Shown: positions 1-6,312 of the stretch, in pieces
Layout: each line of letters begins with the position of its first letter
Numbering within the stretch: the first letter of the stretch is position 1
Source of the DNA: Stenotrophomonas sp. UBA7346
Lineage (GTDB): Bacteria > Pseudomonadota > Gammaproteobacteria > Xanthomonadales > Xanthomonadaceae
Direction of reading: 5' to 3'
Length of the DNA: 18,199 nucleotides
Assembly: GCA_002471015.1 (NCBI GenBank)
Contig: DKPB01000040.1
Location: forward strand, 1 to 18,199
Program-made: the position numbers and the translations under genes
The notes under the pieces: model-generated
Told to the model about the DNA's origin: nothing
Database searches by the model: none
What the model saw: only the letters and a program-made list of their open reading frames with translations

Positions 1-42
1 TGAGCCCCTCTCCCCTTGCGGGAGAGGGGTTGGGGAGAGGGG
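1..42. repeat. C/G-rich dispersed hairpin repeat (left copy)
   Basis: A perfect 10-bp stem, CCCCTCTCCC at 5-14 and GGGAGAGGGG at 20-29 with loop CTTGC, is followed by a TTGGGGAG-type tail. Related C/G-rich hairpins with the same tail occur at 11796-11843 and, inverted, at 18160-18199. It lies just past the 3' end of the cation efflux gene (stop at 69), so it may also act as a transcript-end structure, but there is no T run. The family assignment is inferred from resemblance inside this window only. Confidence 0.6.
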
Positions 43-68
43 GAAAGGGGACGCGCAAAGCGCGCTGT

Positions 69-1049
69 TCAGCGGTGCACATGGCCGTGATGACCTTGCT
101 CATCCGGCCCGTGCGCATGACCTTCATGATCATGGTCGTGGTCACCGCCGCCCGTCTTCTTGTCAGCACAATCATCGCCGCAGTGATCCACTTCAACCTG
201 CACCGTTACATGGTCGATATCAAACCGCTCGTGCAGCATGTCGGCCACTTGCCGGCGCAAGGCATCCGGCGCCTGCCCATCCTGCATCACCACATGCACG
301 GTCAAAGCCGGCGTGCTCGACGCCAAGGCCCACACGTGCAGATCGTGGATGCCGGCCACCCCTGCCTGCTCGCGCAATGCAGCTTCGATGTCCTTCAGCA
401 CCACGCCCTTGGGCACGCCCTCCAGCAACACGTTGATCGCATCGCGCAGCAGCACCCAGGTGCGTGGCAGCACCCACAGGCCAATCAGCACCGCCAGGAT
501 CGGGTCGACCAGGGTCCAACCGGTGAAGTGGATGATCAGGCCGCCGGCAATCACCGCCACCGAACCAAGCATGTCGCTCCACACTTCAAGATAGGCGCCC
601 TTGACGTTCAGGCTCTCACCACTGCCGGCACTGAGCAGGCGCATCGCGATCAGGTTCACCACCAGGCCGAATGCAGCCACCCACATCATGCCGGTGGAGG
701 CAATCGCCTGCGGCTGCTGGAAGCGCTGTACGGCTTCGAAAAGGATGTAGATGCCCACGCCAAACAGCAGCAGGCCATTGGTTACCGCACCCAGCGCCTC
801 CAGGCGGGCATAGCCATAGGTGCGCTTGGCATCGGGCGGGCGCCGGCTCAGACGGACCGCGGTGAGCGCGATCATCAGGCCGATGGCATCGGTGGCCATA
901 TGCGCTGCGTCGGACAACAACGCCAGGCTGTTGGTCCAGAACGCACCGATGACCTCCACCACCAGATAGGACGTGGTCAGCCCCAACGCCCACCACAGGG
1001 GCTTCTCGTGGCGGATCTCACTGGGCAGGTGGTTGTGGTCGTGGCTCAT
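69..1049 (-). CDS. czcD: CzcD-like cation diffusion facilitator (divalent metal efflux)
   Basis: A 326-residue inner-membrane carrier of the cation diffusion facilitator family, which exports Zn2+, Co2+ or Cd2+ from the cytoplasm in exchange for protons. About six membrane segments fill residues 20-210, followed by the cytoplasmic C-terminal domain (about 215-290). The TM2 metal site is visible as H50-xxx-D54 in LSDAAHMATD. The matching TM5 site reads E155-xxx-D159 in YLEVWSDMLGS, so Glu replaces the His of ZitB and YiiP; as I recall, this is normal in the CzcD branch. The N-terminus (HDHNH) and the C-terminal tail (residues 303-326, about ten His) are His-rich and probably bind metal. GGGAG lies just upstream of the ATG. 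The gene is 80 bp downstream of dsbG on the same strand and may be its last operon partner. The metal specificity cannot be read from the sequence. Confidence 0.93.
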   Translation of the reverse strand: MSHDHNHLPSEIRHEKPLWWALGLTTSYLVVEVIGAFWTNSLALLSDAAHMATDAIGLMIALTAVRLSRRPPDAKRTYGYARLEALGAVTNGLLLFGVGIYILFEAVQRFQQPQAIASTGMMWVAAFGLVVNLIAMRLLSAGSGESLNVKGAYLEVWSDMLGSVAVIAGGLIIHFTGWTLVDPILAVLIGLWVLPRTWVLLRDAINVLLEGVPKGVVLKDIEAALREQAGVAGIHDLHVWALASSTPALTVHVVMQDGQAPDALRRQVADMLHERFDIDHVTVQVEVDHCGDDCADKKTGGGDHDHDHEGHAHGPDEQGHHGHVHR

Positions 1050-1129
1050 GGCTGGCTCCCGGAAACGAAGCCAGCTTAGTCAGCCCGGCGCGGCGGAGAC
1101 TATTACATCGCCACCACCCGGTTCAGCGA

Positions 1130-1939
1130 TCAGCGGGGGCCGAGCACCGTCTGCATGTCATCGCCCTGCGGCATGCCCGAGCGCATCTGCACGCTGCCAT
1201 CGGCATCCTTGAAGATGATGCCCGGCGTCCCCTGGAAGCCCAGATCCAGCATCGCCGCCTCGTTGGCGCGCAGCTTGGCCTGTACCGCCGCCGGCACCGT
1301 CGCCAGCGGCTTGATGCCGCCCTTGGCGAAGTCACGCTCGTTCTGGATCAAGGCCTGCTCCGGCGATGCCGCGCCGAGGATGGCAGCGGCCTTGTTGGCG
1401 CTGTCCTCGCGGATAACGCCCACCAGGATCTGCCGGATCTGCACCTTGCCCGCGGCCACCCACGGCTGCGCAGCTTCCCAGAAACGGTTGCAGTACGGGC
1501 AGTTCGGATCGCTGAAAGAGTAGATGATGCGCGGCGCATCGGCCTTGCCGTCGCGCACCCAATGGGTGGCCTCGGCGCGCGCCCAGGCCTGTTGGCCCAT
1601 CGGCCCGGACACCAGCTCCTTGAGCTTGGCGGCGCTTACGTCCTCACCCTTGGCGTTGACCAGGGTACCAACCACCGCGTATTCGCCATCCTTGGACACG
1701 TAGACGCCCAGCGGCCGCTGGCCGGCGACGCCGGCATAGCCGGTCAGGCCAACCGGTGTTTCGAACGTGCCCATGAACTCGACGCCCTGCGAGCGCAGGG
1801 TCTTGACCACCGCCGGCTCTTCGGCGGCTGCCGGCGCCTTGCCCGCGGTGGTGGCCGGCGTGCCGGCAGTCTGTGCACATGCAAGGGGCGCCAGGCTCAT
1901 GGCGGACAACAACAGCAGCATCGTACGGGAACGCATCAT
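1130..1939 (-). CDS. dsbG: DsbG-like periplasmic thiol:disulfide isomerase/chaperone
   Basis: A 269-residue exported protein. The signal peptide (MMRSR, then a Leu-rich core) probably ends at ACA|Q, residue 22; the Cys at 21 lacks a proper lipobox, so I do not call it a lipoprotein. Residues about 40-110 match a DsbC/DsbG dimerisation and linker region. The thioredoxin fold carries C147-P-Y-C150, which is the CPYC of DsbG rather than the CGYC of DsbC, and the cis-Pro loop G237-T238-P239. Known members keep selected periplasmic cysteines reduced or rearrange disulfides and need an electron donor of the DsbD type; no dsbD is in the window. The gene starts 24 bp after the stop of the upstream TlpA-fusion gene, so the two are almost certainly cotranscribed. 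The first of two adjacent ATGs is used; either could serve. Confidence 0.9.
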   Translation of the reverse strand: MMRSRTMLLLLSAMSLAPLACAQTAGTPATTAGKAPAAAEEPAVVKTLRSQGVEFMGTFETPVGLTGYAGVAGQRPLGVYVSKDGEYAVVGTLVNAKGEDVSAAKLKELVSGPMGQQAWARAEATHWVRDGKADAPRIIYSFSDPNCPYCNRFWEAAQPWVAAGKVQIRQILVGVIREDSANKAAAILGAASPEQALIQNERDFAKGGIKPLATVPAAVQAKLRANEAAMLDLGFQGTPGIIFKDADGSVQMRSGMPQGDDMQTVLGPR

Positions 1940-1963
1940 CAGGTATCTCTTGCGGTAAAGGGG

Positions 1964-2761
1964 TTATTGCAGCTCGCGCAGGCGCGCTTCCAGGGTGGCG
2001 CGCGACAGCTCGCCCATATGCACGCTGCGCAGCCGTCCATCGGCGGCAAAGAACAGAGTGGTTGGCAGCGCACGGGCACCGGTCTGTTGCATCACCCGGG
2101 AATCGGCGTCCAGCAGCACGTTGTGCAACTGCATGTTCTCCACACGCAGGTAGTCGGCGACCTCATCGCTGGTTTCACCCTGGTTGGCAAACACGAACTG
2201 CACCTGTGGGTGCGCCTGCTGCGCCTGCGCCAGCACCGGCATTTCGCGCCGGCACGGCCCACACCAGGTCGCCCACAGATTGATCACCGTCGGCTTGCCG
2301 GTAAACGCCGCCAGCGGTGCCGACTGGCCCTGCATGTCCACCAGCACCGCGTCAGGCAGCGGAATGGAGGCGCGCTGCATCGCAAACAGCACCATGCCGC
2401 CCATCGCCCAGAACGCCGCACCGGCGGCCAGGCCCAGCAGCACCGGCTTGCGCAGCAGGCGTTGGCGGGTCTTCCACAACGCGTAGGCAGCGGCCACCAG
2501 CAAGCCCGCCCAGATCGTGTAGCCACCATCACCCAGGCGGATGATGGACAGCGGCTGCGCCAGGTAGTCACGCGCATGCAGGGCCACGTGCGCAAGCCGC
2601 GCACCCAGCAAGCCGAGCAGGAAGGCATCCAGCACCACCGCGCCGGCACGGCTGCGCAGACCGTCAGCCGCCGGGCTCAAGGCCCGCGCGAAACCCCAGC
2701 CTATCGCCAGCGCCAGCAAGGCCACCACGGCCATCATCGGGAAAGGGCCGGCGCTGATCAT
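1964..2761 (-). CDS. Membrane protein: degenerate Lgt-like domain fused to TlpA-type thioredoxin
   Basis: A 265-residue two-part protein. Residues 1-130 form about four membrane segments (9-26, 41-62, 80-95, 106-128) and align by eye with the N-terminal third of prolipoprotein diacylglyceryl transferase: GARLAHVALHARDYLAQPL, then GDGGYTIWAGL where Lgt has WDGGMSFHGGL. The Lgt HGGL His is therefore a Trp (W84), and the later Lgt catalytic Arg/Asn signature is absent, so acyl transfer is not expected. Residues 134-265 form a TlpA/ResA-type thioredoxin domain with W166-C-G-P-C170 and cis-Pro P233, placed in the periplasm by topology. There are no cysteines in the membrane part, so it cannot pass electrons through the membrane itself. 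It is first in the minus-strand cluster with dsbG (24 bp apart), suggesting that it supplies, tunes or partners DsbG. The ribosome-binding site is weak; Met9 or Met10 are alternative starts. Confidence 0.85.
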   Translation of the reverse strand: MISAGPFPMMAVVALLALAIGWGFARALSPAADGLRSRAGAVVLDAFLLGLLGARLAHVALHARDYLAQPLSIIRLGDGGYTIWAGLLVAAAYALWKTRQRLLRKPVLLGLAAGAAFWAMGGMVLFAMQRASIPLPDAVLVDMQGQSAPLAAFTGKPTVINLWATWCGPCRREMPVLAQAQQAHPQVQFVFANQGETSDEVADYLRVENMQLHNVLLDADSRVMQQTGARALPTTLFFAADGRLRSVHMGELSRATLEARLRELQ

Positions 2762-2795
2762 CGCGCGCGCCCGGCGCTACCCAGCACAGCAGAAC

Positions 2796-2849
2796 TTGAA
2801 CAAACAGTGAACACAGCTATCAATACAACATCCTCAAACATCGGTGTTT
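2796..2849 (+). promoter_or_regulatory. Candidate promoter and palindrome upstream of the globin-coupled cyclase
   Basis: In the AT-richer 135-bp divergent gap there is TTGAAC (2796-2801), a 16-bp spacer and TATCAA (2818-2823), a fair sigma-70-like match reading toward the cyclase. Just downstream are the inverted repeat AAACA-N4-TGTTT (2836-2849) and a second one, GCCGA-N6-TCGGC (2853-2868). Either could be an operator or a leader hairpin. Matches were made by eye. Confidence 0.35.
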
Positions 2850-2896
2850 CCTGCCGATAATGGTCGGCTGCCACTGGCACTCTACCGATTGATCGC

Positions 2897-4330
2897 ATGA
2901 ATATCGCCCCCTCTTCCATGCCCGACACCAACAGCAGCGCCCTGGCGGCAGCCTGGAGACAAAGCCTTGCTGCCGCTGGTCCGGACGCTGCGCAGGTGTT
3001 GGCAAGCCTGGCCGACGACCATGCCGCCGCGCTTGCCGCGCATTTTTACAAGGTGATGATGAACGACGCGCGCGCCTCGCGCTCGATGTCACACGACCAG
3101 GTGCGGGTGCGGCTGCAACCGGCCATGCAGCGCTGGGTACGCGACCTGCTGCAGGCCGATGACGGCAATGTCGAGCAATTGATCGCCAACCAGCGCGTCA
3201 TTGGCGATGTGCATGCACGCGTGGGCATTCCGGTGGATCTGGTCACGCGCGGTACCCGCGTGCTCAAACAGCGTTTGTTCCAGTTGATCGGCGAACAGGC
3301 CGGGCACGGTGAAACCGCGCACACCGCCATCGCCAGCCTCACCGCCTCTTTCGATATCGCGCTGGAAGGCATGACCCTGGCCTATTCCAATGCCCGCGAG
3401 CGCTCTTCGCGCACCGATGCGGCCTACCGGCTGTTCTCGCTGGTACAGAACGTCAGCACCGAGCGCGAACGCCAACGTGCCCTGCTGCTGGATTGGGAGA
3501 ACACCCTGCTGTATGCGTTGGCCGCACAGGCCGACCTGAGCAGCTTCAAGAGCCTGGCGCGTTCGGAATTCGGCCTGTGGTTCAACCACAAGGGCATTCC
3601 CAGTTTCGGCGAAAGCTCGGAGACCGTGCAGATCAGCAGCCTGATCCGCGAGGTCGACCAGCTGCTGCAGCACACCTTGCAGCAGGACAGTGCACCGGCC
3701 GAACGCTCCATCCAACTGCAGGAAGTGCGTTCCAAGGTCAGCCAGGTACGTACCCTGCTGGGCATGCTGTTCGAGCGCATCGGCGAGTTGGATGCCGGCT
3801 GTGACGCGCTGACCAACCTGTTGAACCGTCGCTTCCTGCCCACCGTGCTGCGCCGGGAAATCGAGCTGGCGGAAAAATCCTCCGGCAGCTTCGGCGTGCT
3901 GCTGCTGGACCTGGACCACTTCAAGACCATCAACGATGAACACGGCCACGAAGCCGGCGACCGTGCCCTGCAGCACGTGGCCGGCATCCTCAGCCAGTTC
4001 ACCCGCGGCAGCGACTACGTGTTCCGCTACGGCGGCGAGGAGTTCGTGGTGGTGCTGGTGGCGGTGGATGAACGCCAGGCGCTGGTGATTGCCGATGGCT
4101 TGTGCCGGCGCATCGCCGAGACCCCCGTCACCCTGGCCGACGGCCAACTGCTGGCGGTGAGTGCCAGCATCGGCGTGGCGCTGTACGACGGCCACCCGGA
4201 CTACGAACGAGTGATGGCACGCGCTGACGCAGCCATGTACCAGGCCAAGAAGCAGGGCCGCAACCGCATTGTGCTGGGTCACGACACCCTGCCCGATGCC
4301 CCGGGCCGTGCTGCATTGCGCCGCGACTGA
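2897..4330 (+). CDS. dosC: Globin-coupled heme sensor diguanylate cyclase (DosC/YddV-like)
   Basis: A 477-residue cytoplasmic enzyme that makes cyclic di-GMP from two GTP, controlled by O2 binding to a heme-globin sensor. Residues about 15-165 are the sensor globin. The proximal heme His is H106 in VHARVGIP, and distal-pocket positions match Y43 and L65 of E. coli DosC as Y51 and L73, with the same Tyr-His spacing of 55. A helical middle region (about 175-300) contains the conserved SEFGLWFNHKG segment. The GGDEF domain (about 300-465) has DLDHFKTIND (metal/GTP site), the active GGEEF at 379-383 and an inhibitory I-site R370-GS-D373 five residues before it. All key residues are present, so it should be active and product-inhibited. 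Unlike E. coli dosCP, no heme-PAS phosphodiesterase gene follows. It is divergent from the thiol redox cluster, and the phosphoesterase starts 97 bp downstream. Confidence 0.92.
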   Translation: MNIAPSSMPDTNSSALAAAWRQSLAAAGPDAAQVLASLADDHAAALAAHFYKVMMNDARASRSMSHDQVRVRLQPAMQRWVRDLLQADDGNVEQLIANQRVIGDVHARVGIPVDLVTRGTRVLKQRLFQLIGEQAGHGETAHTAIASLTASFDIALEGMTLAYSNARERSSRTDAAYRLFSLVQNVSTERERQRALLLDWENTLLYALAAQADLSSFKSLARSEFGLWFNHKGIPSFGESSETVQISSLIREVDQLLQHTLQQDSAPAERSIQLQEVRSKVSQVRTLLGMLFERIGELDAGCDALTNLLNRRFLPTVLRREIELAEKSSGSFGVLLLDLDHFKTINDEHGHEAGDRALQHVAGILSQFTRGSDYVFRYGGEEFVVVLVAVDERQALVIADGLCRRIAETPVTLADGQLLAVSASIGVALYDGHPDYERVMARADAAMYQAKKQGRNRIVLGHDTLPDAPGRAALRRD

Positions 4331-4427
4331 GCCGCGCCGCGCAGCAAACCGATAGCACATGCGATGGGCGCAGCCGCGCCGTAGGCTGGACGCAGGTGCA
4401 TCAGGCACCGCGCCCCCGGAAACTGCC

Positions 4428-5546
4428 ATGCCCCTGCTTTGCGCCCTGCTGATCCTGATCCCGCTGCTGTGCAGCGTCCCGTACGCCCAGGCGCGCGAGG
4501 TACCGGAGCCGGCTGCGCATGTGCACGCCGACGGCCCCTACGTATTCCGTGACGGCAAACGCCTGCAGGCGCAATGGATCTGCGATGACGAGGTGGTCAC
4601 CCGCCAGCTTCGTCGCAAGCGCGCTATCGCCCGCGGGTTTGCGCCGGCGTGTGGCTACCCACAGCCACTGTTGATCGGAGCAACGGCCGACCCGGCCAAT
4701 GCGGTGCTGCCGGCGGCGTCCCGCATCGTCGCCGTCTCCGATATCCACGGCCAGTACGCACTACTGCTGCAGTTGCTGCGCGCCCACCATGTGATCGACC
4801 CGCATGACCGCTGGGCATTGGGCCAGGACACACTGGTGATCGCCGGTGATGTCTTTGATCGCGGCCCCCAGGTCACCGAGGCTTTCTGGCTGCTCTACAG
4901 CCTGCAGCAGCAGGCCGCCCAGGCCGGTGGCGCCGTGCACTTCGTATTGGGCAACCACGAAACCATGGTGCTGTACGACGACCTGCGCTACGTCAATCCC
5001 AAGTACCTGCGAAGTGCACAGCTGCTGGGCCGCAGCTATCCGCAGCTGTATGGCAGCGATTCGGTGATCGGCCAATGGCTGCGCACCCGGCCGGTACTGC
5101 TGCGGATCGGCGACACCCTGTTCCTGCATGGCGGCATCTCGCCGGAGGCCTTGCCGCTGGCGCTGGACCCGGCAGCTACCAATGCCGCCTACCAGGCCTC
5201 GCTGGGCCGCCCCAAGGCCGAGGTCAAGGCCGACCCGGGCACCGCGCCGCTGTATGACGGCAAGACCAGCCCGATCTGGTACCGCGGCTACTTCGATGGA
5301 CGCCTGGATACCGCCGGCATGCAGAACGTACTGGACAGCCTCTCCCTCAAGCGTATCGTCGTGGGGCACACTTCGATGCCGCATGTCAGCAGCTTCCATG
5401 GTGATCGCATCATCGCCATCGACAGCAGCATCAAGAATGGCGAGAACGGCGAGCTGCTGTTCATCGAGGACGGCAAGCTCAGCCGTGGCCTGCTCGATGG
5501 CAGCCGGGTGCCGCTGGCTGAAGGCGTGATCGGCGGCGACGACTGA
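4428..5546 (+). CDS. Exported calcineurin-like metallophosphoesterase (Shewanella-like phosphatase type)
   Basis: A 372-residue protein using the ATG at 4428, which begins a clean signal peptide (MPLLCALLILIPLLCSVPYAQA, cut about residue 22) with GGAA upstream. An in-frame ATG at 4359 would add 23 charged residues in front of the signal and is less likely. The PPP/calcineurin metal-site motifs are in order: S104-D-I-H-G108, G140-DVFDRG146, G175-NHE178, then FLHGGIS and VGHTSMPH further on. These bind two metal ions for phosphoester hydrolysis. The spacing, with a long insert between GNHE and FLHGG, resembles the Shewanella-like bacterial protein phosphatases. The location is probably periplasmic and the substrate is unknown. 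It follows the cyclase by 97 bp on the same strand and may be cotranscribed, but no functional link is evident. Confidence 0.85.
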   Translation: MPLLCALLILIPLLCSVPYAQAREVPEPAAHVHADGPYVFRDGKRLQAQWICDDEVVTRQLRRKRAIARGFAPACGYPQPLLIGATADPANAVLPAASRIVAVSDIHGQYALLLQLLRAHHVIDPHDRWALGQDTLVIAGDVFDRGPQVTEAFWLLYSLQQQAAQAGGAVHFVLGNHETMVLYDDLRYVNPKYLRSAQLLGRSYPQLYGSDSVIGQWLRTRPVLLRIGDTLFLHGGISPEALPLALDPAATNAAYQASLGRPKAEVKADPGTAPLYDGKTSPIWYRGYFDGRLDTAGMQNVLDSLSLKRIVVGHTSMPHVSSFHGDRIIAIDSSIKNGENGELLFIEDGKLSRGLLDGSRVPLAEGVIGGDD

Positions 5547-5555
5547 GGTCCAGCC

Positions 5556-5575
5556 CTGCGCTTACTACAGCGCAG
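5556..5575 (+). terminator. Weak hairpin after the phosphoesterase gene
   Basis: A 6-bp perfect stem CTGCGC / GCGCAG with an 8-nt loop lies 9 nt after the stop codon. No T tract follows, so it may be a 3'-end stabiliser rather than an intrinsic terminator. Confidence 0.3.
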
Positions 5576-5892
5576 GAAAATGGGGGGCGCTGCTTCGAGC
5601 GCGGCGGCGCGCCGATCCCGCTGCTGGAAAGCCCGTAGAAAAGGCAGCTCGCGCGCTCAGGGCAAACCGGCACTTTTCCTGGCACCGGACAGTCAGATCG
5701 GCCGCCGCTGTGCGGCGCCTAACGATGTATTCCTGGCCAAACCGCACGCTGTCCACGCGCAACGCTGGAACAGCTGATGTGCACGTGTGATCAACTCGCT
5801 GCAAATCGTTGACAGCGCCCCCCCTGCACCAACATCTTCAGCGCACGCAGTTCATCTGCCGCTGCACGAACACACTGCTGCGCAAACGATGA

Positions 5893-5908
5893 AGGGAATG
5901 CATTCCCT
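5893..5908. promoter_or_regulatory. 16-bp perfect palindrome, candidate operator
   Basis: AGGGAATG/CATTCCCT is a perfect, spacer-less palindrome in the middle of the non-coding stretch, about 405 bp upstream of the TonB receptor start. Its symmetry fits a homodimeric repressor site. It does not match Fur, LexA or CRP consensus sites that I know. The regulator is unknown. Confidence 0.35.
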
Positions 5909-6312
5909 CCATCACGGCAGGGCTTCCTCGCTTGTACCGACCCTGCAGGCGACAGGCACGCCTTCAACGGCCAAGCATGGCGCCCCCGCTGCAACCCTCC
6001 AAGGCTGATGCCGCCAAGGGTCACCCAAGAGACTCCTACCGCCACTGACAACCCGAACGTCCTTGCACCGCCACTGCAGCACCTGACTACCGCCGAGGTC
6101 CACACCGGCCATCTGTAGTCACCCGCACCTGCGTCCTCTCCCACGCAAGGGCACAAGAACGATTGCCAACACCCTTTCCAGTCCTCGTGGCCAGTCATGA
6201 CCACGCCGGGCGGCTGCGCGCGCTCGAAAGCCCCACGGGCGTAGCCACGCAGAGGCCGCAACGCCGTAAACCACATGCCGGGATGACATGACCGGCTCCA
6301 ACGGAGAGCACG

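Larger units (their letters stand above)
5547..6312. other. Long non-coding stretch upstream of the TonB receptor
   Basis: A 766-bp region with no credible gene: the open frames are short, without recognisable motifs or good ribosome-binding sites. It begins with a CTGCGC / GCGCAG hairpin (5556-5575) after the phosphoesterase stop and includes a CGCCGC-tgt-GCGGCG hairpin (5703-5717) and the 16-bp palindrome listed separately. No FecI/FecR pair or other regulator gene is present, although such pairs often accompany TonB receptors. A small RNA or a long regulated leader could be here; I cannot define one. Confidence 0.5.

Noticed and set aside
1562..2860. A 432-codon plus-strand frame across the dsbG/TlpA region
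   Set aside because: It is antisense to two genes with clear thioredoxin active sites, is rich in Gln/His/Arg and has no recognisable domain.
5809..5814. TTGACA hexamer as a promoter -35 for the TonB receptor
   Set aside because: No acceptable -10 at 16-18 bp, and it lies about 500 bp upstream of the start codon.
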